A stretch of 48,320 bases of DNA from Hyphomicrobium sp. Its GTDB lineage: Bacteria; Pseudomonadota; Alphaproteobacteria; Rhizobiales; Hyphomicrobiaceae. Below are positions 25,252 through 33,092 of this stretch, one piece after another (position 1 is the first letter of the stretch; each line of letters opens with the position of its first letter). Made by a program: the position numbers and the translations under genes. Where the stretch lies: positions 1-48,320 of the forward strand of contig PERT01000024.1 in assembly GCA_002928955.1 (NCBI GenBank), in the 5' to 3' direction. The notes under the pieces were generated by a model. It was not told where the DNA came from, did no database searches, and saw only the letters and a program-made list of their open reading frames with translations.

Positions 25252-25455
25252 ACCTTTATTTCCAATGACTTAGCCCGGCCTGGGCTTTAGGTCTCTGGTC
25301 GACCAAACATCCCAGCAAACACCAATGCCGAGTTGTCGGGGAGCCCGGCGGGGTGCCGGACAGGCGCATCGTCTACCAGAAGCAAAGGGCGACAGGCAAA
25401 CAAAAAGGGCCGGGCGCCGCCCGGCCCTCATGCAGCTGGTGTGCCCAGTACGGGG
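25252..25455. other. Left end of element 2, upstream of the tRNA
   Basis: About 200 bases without a gene. It must hold the promoter that now drives the tRNA on the minus strand, but I see no clear -35/-10 pair. It contains the repeat at 25311-25325. Confidence 0.4.
25311..25325 (+). repeat. Direct repeat at left end of element 2 (candidate integrase arm site)
   Basis: The 15-mer cccagcaaacaccaa occurs here, about 60 bases from the tRNA, and at 37780-37794, about 115 bases from the right core, in the same orientation. Confidence 0.6.
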
Positions 25456-25896
25456 TCACGGCCACTCCGCCGCCCACTTCTTCGTGTCGAAGCCCGGCGG
25501 AAAGTGCGTGATGGCAGCCAGCGCGTTCAGCTTCTCGCGCACCTGTTGCAACTCGGGTGTCGCCGGCACAAGTCGCAGCGCGACCCACGCCTCGGCCACG
25601 GCAGCCTGCAACCGCAACGTCTCGTCCGCGCGGTACACTGGATGCACGGGGTAAACGTCGCCGCCTTCGTCGCCGTGCTCGTCCACCAGCGCGATCACCA
25701 GACTGCGATAGTGCTTGTCCACGGCTGCACCACTCACCCGCGCCTTTTGGGCGATGCTGGTGATGCTGCAATGGCAGCCCGACATGAGCAGCCGTGCCGT
25801 TGCGACCGTAATGGCGGCATAGGTGCGCTCGGCTTCGTGTTGTTCCTCGGGGGTCATTCGGCTATCCTTGGGCTGATCTGAGTGTGCCGTTGACAC
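25456..25896 (-). CDS. Element 2 protein with a TetR-like helix-turn-helix
   Basis: A 146-residue protein from a GTG at 25896 (or 133 from ATG at 25857). The segment SITSIAQKARVSGAAVDKHYRSLVIALVDEH looks like a TetR-type helix-turn-helix and recognition helix; the rest has no known ligand domain and is short for TetR. The GTG lies one base after the stop of the preceding small gene, with AGG upstream. It may regulate genes at this end of the element. Confidence 0.5.
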   Translation of the reverse strand: MSTAHSDQPKDSRMTPEEQHEAERTYAAITVATARLLMSGCHCSITSIAQKARVSGAAVDKHYRSLVIALVDEHGDEGGDVYPVHPVYRADETLRLQAAVAEAWVALRLVPATPELQQVREKLNALAAITHFPPGFDTKKWAAEWP

Positions 25897-25897
25897 A

Positions 25898-26089
25898 CTA
25901 CCTGTCGAATTTGTGCGGCGTGGCGGTCACCACACCTCTTTTCTTGAGCACGCGCGCCACCCTCGCGGCGCACTCCTCCCACAGCTCGCGCGACTCCTGG
26001 CAAGACTGCTCGATCTCCGCCAACGAAGTGAATAAGCCGTAAAACTCCAATGCCAGCGCAACGTCGAGCGCCTCTTCCGTCTTGGCCAT
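25898..26089 (-). CDS. Element 2 small protein (63 residues)
   Basis: A 63-residue helical protein starting at ATG 26089, preceded by GGAG at six bases (a TTG at 26101 is in frame). Acidic first half, basic second half (RVARVLKKRG). It is next to, and just upstream of, the TetR-like gene. No family recognised. Confidence 0.5.
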   Translation of the reverse strand: MAKTEEALDVALALEFYGLFTSLAEIEQSCQESRELWEECAARVARVLKKRGVVTATPHKFDR

Positions 26090-26157
26090 GGTCGTCTCCA
26101 ATAAGTTTCACTTAGAACGGAGCGGCGGGCTGTCCCGCCGCCCGTTGTCGGCCTCAA

Positions 26158-26547
26158 CTAGAAGGGGATTTCGGCGCTGCTGCCGCAGTAGGCGGGTAGT
26201 TCGATCTTGCCGGGCCGCTCGTCGAAGTCGCGCTGACCGACGATGTAGGCCGACTGGTAGCCCTTCTTGTCTGTCATCGGATCGCCAAGCGGCGCATCGT
26301 CGAGCTTGCAAACCTCGTCGAAGCGCACTGAGGCGTTGCGGAAGCGGATGTACTTCGTTCCCTGGCAAGGCAACACCTTGTAGGCATCGACCGCCGTGAC
26401 GGGCAGGAACACGCGACCGCCTTCGTGGCTGCTCTCACACATGAGCAAGAGGTTGCCTTCGGCATCCGCCCATACATGGTAGGGACTGCCACCGATCTTC
26501 CTGTGGCGCAAGTTCGCGCCCTTCATATTGAATACAATGGGTTCCAT
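26158..26547 (-). CDS. Element 2 hypothetical protein (129 residues)
   Basis: A 129-residue protein with mixed strand-like segments (GNLLLMCESSHEGGRVFLPV, KYIRFRNASVRFD) and three cysteines. The start ATG at 26547 has an excellent ribosome site, GGAGGG eight bases upstream, which favours it over a start 28 codons earlier. It is transcribed away from the divergent gene at 26703. No family recognised. Confidence 0.55.
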   Translation of the reverse strand: MEPIVFNMKGANLRHRKIGGSPYHVWADAEGNLLLMCESSHEGGRVFLPVTAVDAYKVLPCQGTKYIRFRNASVRFDEVCKLDDAPLGDPMTDKKGYQSAYIVGQRDFDERPGKIELPAYCGSSAEIPF

Positions 26548-26702
26548 CGAATTAGCCCTCCTGGGGCCCTTGGTCATTCGCCGTGTTTGGCACCGGCAGT
26601 GACTAACCGTCCGGTTCCCACTAGAAGCCACATAGACGCTCCGTTTCGAATGCCGAAATCGTTCTCCGGTAGAATGCCAATGGCGGCATAGGAGTTAACG
26701 CG

Positions 26703-27341
26703 GTGCAAACCCGACAAATCGAAGATGAAGACTGGCAGCGGGTGGTGGCAGCGTTCCGGCGCGGACTCGCGGAAAAGCATCACCCCGACGCCTGGACGAA
26801 GATGTGGGGCTCGCGGCAGCGCGATAACCAACTCGTTAGGGAATTGGTGCGCGTGAAGAAGGCGCTAGACCAATGCAGCCCGCGCACGCTGAAGCTGCTC
26901 GACAAAGTCATCACCACGATGGGCCTGTTGCCGTGGACTGATCCAGCGCGAGGCCTGGTCGCCTGCCACGTTGACGAGTTGATAGACTTGGCGTGGCACC
27001 CGGAGCCCGAGGTGAAGCCCAAGCCCGGCCCCGACGCGCGCCTGTCGTGTCGCTACGCCGCAAAGCTACTCCGCGAACTGTATCCCGGCGATCATGAGAA
27101 GGTTCGCGGCGCGAAAGCAAACCTAACCAAAAAACGTGATGGCAACTACGCCTTCAACCCCTACATCACGTGGCTCGGCGAGCAACTATGCCGCGCGGAG
27201 GACGAAGCGCTGCCCAAAGATGCGCGCCGCATGAGCCAAAACGAGGCATGCCTGGCTGCCTGGAACGCAACGCCAACAAGGTCGCATCAACCAAGCGGAA
27301 TAGCCAATAGTTCGCAGAGCACCAAGCGCACCAGAGCGTGA
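26703..27341 (+). CDS. Element 2 hypothetical protein (212 residues), plus strand
   Basis: A 212-residue protein from GTG at 26703, preceded by AGGAG. Mostly helical, with basic patches (LVRELVRVKKALDQ, AKANLTKKRDG). It is the only gene of this end on the plus strand. Its 3' end overlaps the convergent nuclease gene by 55 bases. I do not recognise it. Confidence 0.5.
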   Translation: MQTRQIEDEDWQRVVAAFRRGLAEKHHPDAWTKMWGSRQRDNQLVRELVRVKKALDQCSPRTLKLLDKVITTMGLLPWTDPARGLVACHVDELIDLAWHPEPEVKPKPGPDARLSCRYAAKLLRELYPGDHEKVRGAKANLTKKRDGNYAFNPYITWLGEQLCRAEDEALPKDARRMSQNEACLAAWNATPTRSHQPSGIANSSQSTKRTRA

Positions 27342-28078
27342 ATTCGCACCACCTCCTCGCGAGTTGTCGGCGTATGGGTCGATACGCTAGAGCGGTTGTA
27401 AATTGAGCGGGTGATGCCGCCGAGACTTTCCTCTATAAATCTCGTGGTGTCCTCAGATGTAGTGACTTGGCTGGAGTTTAGCCCTCTGCTCTTGAGGATG
27501 AACCGCACCTTTTGCTTCATCGTCGGGCGTTGCGCGTTCGGTTCGGGTTTGTAGTTGGGCTCCGCCTCCACCTCTTTGTCGGGCGCCAACTTGTCGAGCG
27601 TCTCACGGAGTGCTTCGCGAAGCTCCGTCGCGGATCCTCGCCACGAAATGCGGACCGACTGCGCCATATCCTCCAGAGCCTGCTGGTATGACGCAGACGC
27701 TGCTGGACAAACGTCGTTCAAGGATGAAAGAATGAGTGCATCGACCTCATTCGTCTTGCTCTCCGAACTGCCAGCGGATTGCGACAACACCGCCCCTTCG
27801 ATCCGAACAAGCGCGCGGCGAGCGTCAGCCAGCAAGTCGATACACTTCTGTCGCGAAGGGCTTTTACGCGACAACTCATGCATCTGAGTAAACAATTTGT
27901 CGGCTGCCGCGACTTTGTCGCTATGGGCTAGGTCTGGCCTCAGATTTGCGAAGTAGCTCTGCGCAGTTGCATGGAGCTGATCGCAGATGCCCCTCGAGAA
28001 AATCTGCTTATTCTCGACTGCGCGCACAGCCTTCTTCAGCGCGTCGATCTCCTTCAAGAGATGCGATAGCTCGGACAT
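27287..28078 (-). CDS. Predicted nuclease of the pPIWI-associated (pP-pnuc) type
   Basis: A 263-residue protein. The N-terminal 90 residues are helical. The C-terminal part carries SYQQALEDM, SWRGSATELREALRETLDKLAPD, a block with MKQKVRFILKSRG, a block near EDTTRFIEESLGG, and THTPTTREEV. From memory these match the predicted pPIWI-associating nuclease domain described in defence contexts, but no pPIWI gene is here. The start ATG at 28078 lies five bases after the stop of the winged-helix-like gene, so the two form a cassette. Role in defence is inferred. It could equally be a standalone nuclease or effector. Confidence 0.55.
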   Translation of the reverse strand: MSELSHLLKEIDALKKAVRAVENKQIFSRGICDQLHATAQSYFANLRPDLAHSDKVAAADKLFTQMHELSRKSPSRQKCIDLLADARRALVRIEGAVLSQSAGSSESKTNEVDALILSSLNDVCPAASASYQQALEDMAQSVRISWRGSATELREALRETLDKLAPDKEVEAEPNYKPEPNAQRPTMKQKVRFILKSRGLNSSQVTTSEDTTRFIEESLGGITRSIYNRSSVSTHTPTTREEVVRIHALVRLVLCELLAIPLG

Positions 28079-28083
28079 GACCG

Positions 28084-28602
28084 CTATGCCTTATCCTTCT
28101 TTCCCATGTTGTGAACGACCTGATTGTGGCCGACGCGAGTTAACTTGTATTCGCCACGCGTCGATGAATCGAAGTAGCCGGATTTCTTGCTGTCCGGCAG
28201 AACTTGCTCCATCGCTGTTGGGAGCGGGTAACCTGCCTGTTTGAAATACTTCTCAATGTCCGCCTTGCTAATCGTCTGCTTCCGCTCGTCTGGCGGCGCA
28301 AGGTCGGAAAGGTAATAGGCCACAAGGCAGGCCATCTCCCTTGCGGAAGACGGCTCCTTCGCAATCTTGAGTGATTTGATGTCCATGCCCGCCGGGTAGC
28401 TGGAGGAAGCTGTAGGCGCAGAAGCGTGACTTACGACCGGTGCTTCCTGCGAGCGATTGTGCGGTCCGCTAGTCGGCCACGCAATCTTCAGCAACGAACA
28501 CACCGTCGTCAGGATTGTCGTCTGCTCGTGGCCTTCGAACCCGGCGAGCGCAGTGGCGATCTGATCAATTGCCTGCCCTACCGTAGGCTTCTGTGCGGAC
28601 AT
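28084..28602 (-). CDS. Partner protein of the predicted nuclease, winged-helix-like
   Basis: A 172-residue protein starting at ATG 28602 with GGAGG at six bases. The first half is Ala/Pro/Ser-rich. The second half, MDIKSLKIAKEPSSAREMA, then AYYLSDLAPPDERKQTIS, KADIEKYFKQAGYPLP, SGYFDSSTRGEYKLTRVGHN, fits a winged-helix with a final beta-hairpin. I believe similar proteins sit beside defence-type genes, but this is memory. It is five bases upstream of the nuclease gene. It could be a regulator or a sensor or adaptor. Confidence 0.5.
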   Translation of the reverse strand: MSAQKPTVGQAIDQIATALAGFEGHEQTTILTTVCSLLKIAWPTSGPHNRSQEAPVVSHASAPTASSSYPAGMDIKSLKIAKEPSSAREMACLVAYYLSDLAPPDERKQTISKADIEKYFKQAGYPLPTAMEQVLPDSKKSGYFDSSTRGEYKLTRVGHNQVVHNMGKKDKA

Positions 28603-28857
28603 CGCTTGCCTCCATCGGTGCGCCGAGAAATCGGCGCGCTATGGATGCAATCTTAGTCTGGCACTGCAGACATGTGAACATCAAACTAATAATTCAGCGG
28701 AATCGCATGCTAAACAGCTGTTTTAGCAGTGTTTTTACGACACAAACAACTGTTAGATTATCAGATCATGGGCGCATACCAACACATTTCCGTCAAGTTC
28801 GCGCCGGCGAGTCGTGGCGCGTACCAGGATCATGCAGCGGAGCGACGCCCTTTACTC
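28603..28857. other. Intergenic region, probable promoter of the two-gene cassette
   Basis: About 255 bases richer in A and T than the genes around it. No gene seen. Its left part would carry the minus-strand promoter for the 172-residue and nuclease genes. Confidence 0.4.
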
Positions 28858-29244
28858 TCACCACTCCCCTTCATCAAACTGCAGCAGCGGGTTCCCGGCG
28901 CTCAGGTCCAGAGCGAGCGCCACCTGTCCAGCCAAACTGCAGATCATCTCGTCGGGCGGGATCAGGTCTGGGCGATGCGTCCGGTGCATCCGCATGACCG
29001 CGTGCCAATACTCGGCAACGCCCTCGATGTTGCTGTCCACCCACGGAGCAAACCGTGTCAGGTCTTGCGGCTTGTTGGTCGCGCCCTGCTTCGACCACGA
29101 CCATGCTCGCGCCCGCGCCACGAACGCGGACGACATCGCCAGCTCGCGCACGATGGGGTTGTGCTCGGCGGGCTTGGCATGGAACTTCGTGTAGCCGTTG
29201 GCATCGCGCTCGCGATACCACGGGTTCCATTGCGTATCAGCCAT
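28858..29244 (-). CDS. Element 2 hypothetical protein (128 residues)
   Basis: A 128-residue protein rich in Trp and His, with no family I recognise. The start ATG at 29244 follows GGAGG by a few bases and lies four bases after the stop of a small upstream gene. It ends the terminase unit of element 2, in the place of the 120-residue gene in element 1, but the sequences do not visibly match. Confidence 0.55.
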   Translation of the reverse strand: MADTQWNPWYRERDANGYTKFHAKPAEHNPIVRELAMSSAFVARARAWSWSKQGATNKPQDLTRFAPWVDSNIEGVAEYWHAVMRMHRTHRPDLIPPDEMICSLAGQVALALDLSAGNPLLQFDEGEW

Positions 29245-29248
29245 CGCG

Positions 29249-29359
29249 TCAGCCTCCGTGTTGTTGGGCCTGACGCTGCTTCCTGCGCTTGATCAGGTAG
29301 TGGATGATCGCGGCCCTCTGGAGCGCGCTGCCGGTCACGTTGATCTTGCCTGCCGTCAC
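29249..29359 (-). CDS. Element 2 basic micro-protein (36 residues)
   Basis: A short frame from GTG at 29359, overlapping the TGA of the third packaging gene (GTGA), to a TGA four bases before the next ATG. The product is basic (KRRKQRQAQQ) with a helical middle. The tight overlap at both ends is the main support; there is no family match. Confidence 0.4.
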   Translation of the reverse strand: MTAGKINVTGSALQRAAIIHYLIKRRKQRQAQQHGG

Positions 29360-30162
29360 ACGGCCTCCCTCGGCTTCAGCGCCGCGACCATGTCGGCAAT
29401 GCGCTGATCGTCGGTGGAGCGCCACCGCTTGATGTTGCCCGCCATCGTCTCATCGAAATACTCGAGTGCCCGCTGCATCCGCGCACGGGCCTTGGTGCCC
29501 ACGTCGCGTTCGTCCACGAACTCCGGCGCCACCAGCCGCTCGGCTTCGGCGCGGACGTAGCCGTAGGCTTCCGCCGACAGCCCGGACAGGAAGGGCGACA
29601 CCGCCGCGATGGCTTTCAGGCTCGCGACGTCGCGCGCGGCCACCAGCTCGCGGCAGAACGCGAGGCGTTCGCTCTCCGGCATGGCGCGCACCACGGCGCG
29701 CGTCTCACTTGCGATGGCCCCGACGCCCGCGCCGAGTTCCTTCGCAATCTCGTCCTCGGCGTACCTGATCTGCCGGTCCAGCGCCGCCATGTCCTCGCGC
29801 ATGTCGCGCACCGCGCGCGCCGCGATGGGCTCGACCTGCTTCGCGAGGTTCGCCTTGTCGCGCACCGATATCGCTGTCTCGTTCAGCTTGGTGTGGACCT
29901 GCCACAGCTTGTCGAGACCGCGATGCGCGGTCTTGTAGGTGTTCAGATCCGTGCCGTGCTCGCCCGGAACGTCGGGATGGTGGTCGGGCGGCGCCACAGG
30001 GTTGAAGTGCGGGTCGGCGGCGGGCTGCGGCCCATTCGGTCGCCGCGCCTGCAACGCCTTGGTCAGTGGCGACACCTCGCCGGGCTCGCTCATCCATGGC
30101 TGGCGTCCGGTGCCGGGGTCCGACACGGGTGCATCCTCCGTGATGCTGTTGTCGTCGCTCAT
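29356..30162 (-). CDS. Third gene of the packaging module (shared with element 1)
   Basis: A 268-residue protein starting at ATG 30162, with GGAGGGAGAA upstream. An in-frame start 22 codons earlier would lie within the large-terminase end. The first 90 residues are Pro-rich and probably disordered; the rest is helical with many Ala and charged residues. AAVSPFLSGLSAE and RMQRALEYF match the protein in the same position in element 1. It directly follows the large terminase. A role tied to packaging is inferred from this conserved pairing. Confidence 0.7.
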   Translation of the reverse strand: MSDDNSITEDAPVSDPGTGRQPWMSEPGEVSPLTKALQARRPNGPQPAADPHFNPVAPPDHHPDVPGEHGTDLNTYKTAHRGLDKLWQVHTKLNETAISVRDKANLAKQVEPIAARAVRDMREDMAALDRQIRYAEDEIAKELGAGVGAIASETRAVVRAMPESERLAFCRELVAARDVASLKAIAAVSPFLSGLSAEAYGYVRAEAERLVAPEFVDERDVGTKARARMQRALEYFDETMAGNIKRWRSTDDQRIADMVAALKPREAV

Positions 30163-30184
30163 GATCGTTCTCCCTCCTTGTTGT

Positions 30185-31597
30185 TCACCACGCGCCGACG
30201 ACCACGCTCTGCGACGAGCGCGGGCCACCGGCCACTTCTTTCATCAGGTAGGACAGCGCGTCGGCCCAGTGGTCGCAATTCCACTTCGGATCGAGGTCGC
30301 GCGGGTTCAATGTCGCACGCGGTGCTTCGCTCAGCGTCTGTACTAGGTGGGGGCATTTCGTCGTGAAGTAGAGGCCAGGGCGCCCCTGGTCCTTCTCGGC
30401 TTCCTGCAAGTGCTGGCGGATGATGTCCCAGCCCTCGGTGCGGCTGCGCTTGTTCGGCACCGAGGCGTTCAGCCCGGCGCTCCGGTAGTAAGAGAGCACC
30501 GAGTCGCCTTGCAGCCCCTTGGCGTCGTCCACGACGACGGTCGCGCGAGTGTTGCCGTTGCGGTCGAGCAAGTCGCGCACCTGCTCGGCAAAGCTGCGGG
30601 CATCGAGCCCCGAGCCCACCGACAGGTCGTGCTCGTCCATCGCCGTATCTGTTTCCTCCAGCACGATGATGCTGCCATACGGAATGCGGCGCCCGTCCCA
30701 GTTGATCGGCTCCTTGCACTGCATCGCGACGAGCGCGGTCGCGGGCGCGCCGTTGCCCCAGTCGCTGCCGACCGTGATCTTGCCGAAGCGGCGCACCATC
30801 CAGGCGGGCACCGGGCGGATGATGTGGGCGGCGGGATTGAGCGGGAACATCAGCCCGCCGAGGCTGTCCCAGCGTCCTTCCATCCACGCCTTCGCCAGCG
30901 CCTCGTCGCTGCCAACGGAAGCGAGTAGGTTCCGCCGGTATTGGGCTCCATCGATGTGAATGTTGTCCGTGTAGACGCTCGGTATCCACACGTAGCTGAG
31001 CCCAGAATGATCGCGTTCCGCTCGCCAGGGTGGGGTCTTGCTGATCCAGTTACGGAACACGAGCGGGCTCGCCTTGCCACCAGGGTTCGCCGTCCACCAG
31101 CGTTCCACGGGGAAGCCCAAGGGAGGGCGAAGGTTGCTTTCCAGCCGACGCAGGAACGCGAAGTGCTGCGCCGACAGGTTGCCGATCTCTTCGCCCCAGA
31201 TGCCGGTCAGGTTGCGGCCCTGCCAGCGGACGTAGCTGCTTTCGCCCTCGTGCATCGAGGCGCCGTATATGGCGCCGCCCGTGGGGAGGCGGATGACGCC
31301 CTCGGCGCGATTATAGGAGAGCCCGCGCGAGCCGAACGCGATAGCCGCCATACCCTCGATCTTGGTCAGGAACTCGCCCAAGGGCGCCCACGCCTCGCGC
31401 ACCACGAGGGGTGCCGCGTGCTCTCCGAGTGCTACACAGTGGGCGAGCAGCGCGAGAACGGCGCAATGGGTCTTGCCGCCACCGCGACCGCCCGCGAGGA
31501 TGATCAGGTCCAAGTGCGTTCGGAGCGCGAGCGCTTGCGCCTGCCAAGGGAGCGGCGTCAGCGTCTTGGTCGCGGCGGCTGGCGCGGTCGGCGTCAT
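30185..31597 (-). CDS. Element 2 large terminase subunit
   Basis: A full-length 470-residue protein with Walker A GGRGGGKT (residues 36-43), Walker B IWGEE (about 133-137) and coupling motif TANPGG. Nuclease acidic residues are Asp279 (GSDWG), Asp357/Asp358 (VVDDAKG) and the late HWADAL. All functional residues seen in element 1's enzyme are kept, but the sequences have diverged widely. It overlaps the small-terminase stop by four bases. As in element 1, no portal, capsid or tail gene is present. Confidence 0.92.
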   Translation of the reverse strand: MTPTAPAAATKTLTPLPWQAQALALRTHLDLIILAGGRGGGKTHCAVLALLAHCVALGEHAAPLVVREAWAPLGEFLTKIEGMAAIAFGSRGLSYNRAEGVIRLPTGGAIYGASMHEGESSYVRWQGRNLTGIWGEEIGNLSAQHFAFLRRLESNLRPPLGFPVERWWTANPGGKASPLVFRNWISKTPPWRAERDHSGLSYVWIPSVYTDNIHIDGAQYRRNLLASVGSDEALAKAWMEGRWDSLGGLMFPLNPAAHIIRPVPAWMVRRFGKITVGSDWGNGAPATALVAMQCKEPINWDGRRIPYGSIIVLEETDTAMDEHDLSVGSGLDARSFAEQVRDLLDRNGNTRATVVVDDAKGLQGDSVLSYYRSAGLNASVPNKRSRTEGWDIIRQHLQEAEKDQGRPGLYFTTKCPHLVQTLSEAPRATLNPRDLDPKWNCDHWADALSYLMKEVAGGPRSSQSVVVGAW

Positions 31598-32274
31598 GGG
31601 CCATCGCCTCCGCCGGTCATGCCGTCGGCCGGAAGCGGCGGTAACTCGCCCACGATGCGCGCCACGTCGCCCGGCGCGGCAGGCGACACGAGCGTGATGT
31701 TCACGGTCGGCGCGGCCTGGGCGGCATCGGCAGGACCAACCTCGCGCCAGCCTAGACGGCCCTTGGCGAGGAAGATGGCGGCGGTCATATTGCCCTTGCG
31801 GGCGTTGTCGAGCAGGAGGTCGTTGATCTCGTCGCCCATGGCGGCGCGGCCCCGCGCCCAGGCCTCCGCGACCTCGGGCTGGCGTCGGCGGATGTCGGCG
31901 AACGTCTCGTGCCGTATGCCGAGGCGCCCGGCGAGCGTGACGACGTCGTGCCCGGCGCGCGCCAGTTCCTCGACCAGCGCGATGCCCGCCTCGTTTACCG
32001 TGTAGGACATGCCGCCCGCGCGACCCCTTGGGGAGGTGGCGGTGATGTAGTCGGGGTTGTAGAGGCGGACGCCCTTGCGACGGGCTACAGTGGGCGCCGC
32101 GGCGCCGCGTACGACGCTCTGAGGGGCTTCCAGCGGCGCGCCGGGGACCGGCCTGCCCATGGCATCACGCGGACATCCGCGCGGAGGCCGCCCACGGCCC
32201 GACCAGACGGCCCCTGATGTGCCATCTGATGTTTGCTCCGCAGTCGGAGCGTGACGATTATCACGCCATGCCAT
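31594..32274 (-). CDS. Element 2 small terminase subunit
   Basis: Up to 226 residues. The first 85 (Arg/Pro/Gly-rich) may not all be translated; an internal ATG (residue 88, near 32013) begins the recognised part. That part has a helix-turn-helix (VTLAGRLGIRHETFADIRRR), then KGNMTAAIFLAKGRLG and a beta-rich tail, as in element 1. It is upstream of, and overlaps, the large-terminase gene (ATGA). Confidence 0.75.
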   Translation of the reverse strand: MAWRDNRHAPTAEQTSDGTSGAVWSGRGRPPRGCPRDAMGRPVPGAPLEAPQSVVRGAAAPTVARRKGVRLYNPDYITATSPRGRAGGMSYTVNEAGIALVEELARAGHDVVTLAGRLGIRHETFADIRRRQPEVAEAWARGRAAMGDEINDLLLDNARKGNMTAAIFLAKGRLGWREVGPADAAQAAPTVNITLVSPAAPGDVARIVGELPPLPADGMTGGGDGP

Positions 32275-32391
32275 GCACTAAACACCATACGACCGTTAGT
32301 CTTACGAACTGACGACTATCCGTACACGGCTTTAGTGGCATTTACAAGTGGGCGTGGGTGGCGTGGCGTCTTTAGTGACGACAAACCCAAT

Positions 32392-32422
32392 GAGGTGGCG
32401 CCGGCCTCACCGGCGCCACCTC
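32392..32422. terminator. Perfect 13-pair hairpin
   Basis: GAGGTGGCGCCGG (32392-32404) pairs fully with 32410-32422 around a five-base loop; a TTTAAA follows on the plus strand. On the minus strand it sits directly behind the small hydrophobic gene. Confidence 0.7.
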
Positions 32423-32423
32423 T

Positions 32424-32552
32424 TTAAAGAGGGAGTAGTTGGAGCAACTGGAGGATACTGACGATCAGACTGGTCGCCGCTGCCAGTACACTGACTACGC
32501 GGCCAACCGTGCACCCGCATACGCTTTTGATCTTGCTGAGCATTCTGGACAT
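32424..32552 (-). CDS. Small hydrophobic peptide (42 residues)
   Basis: A 42-residue peptide from ATG 32552, with GGGGAG upstream. It has a short basic start and a C-terminal hydrophobic run of about 23 residues (VVSVLAAATSLIVSILQLLQLL). It ends right before a perfect hairpin. Size and shape recall small membrane toxins, holin-like peptides or small regulators, but no family is certain. Confidence 0.45.
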   Translation of the reverse strand: MSRMLSKIKSVCGCTVGRVVSVLAAATSLIVSILQLLQLLPL

Positions 32553-33092
32553 ATGATCGTCTCCCCGGTACTCGCAGCCATTGCTGCGATCCAGCGTGCA
32601 GTTCGCGCGCATGGCGAGGGGAGCAACGATCATAGCCGACACAGCAGCCGACCGCAGTCGGAAGCAGGCAGCGAATTCGGTTTTGAGGAATCACCAGTCA
32701 GGAGGGGCCGCGAACCAACGCAGCCCCCTCCGCTGTCCGCTCATGAAGCGGCGAGGGAACGTATCCAAGCCATTTAAGCCGTCTACCTTCCCCCAAAGCC
32801 CGTCTGGAAAACCAGTCGAGCCACCACCTCCGCCAGGAGGTGAGGGTCGGATGTCCGTTCAATATGAGAGCTTGACCCTCCAGACACCCATGTGGAGCAG
32901 CACTACTGACGCTCGTCAGCCACCTCGCGGCGACTGCTTCACCTCAACGCGACTGCTCGCGAAGCCTCCTTAAAATAGGCAGGACCGCGTTGAAGTCAAG
33001 TACCAACTTCATCGCCCCCCCCTAGACGGCGGATTCATGGCATGCGATCCGTTAGCTGAGCGAAGTTCATCGCCAACCCGAGCCAACAAATC

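Larger units (their letters stand above)
32275..33092. other. Region between small terminase and NYN gene
   Basis: About 820 bases with one supportable small gene (32424-32552) and its hairpin. The rest has short frames on both strands without ribosome sites. A CCTCC...GGAGG hairpin lies near 32828-32842. Confidence 0.4.
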
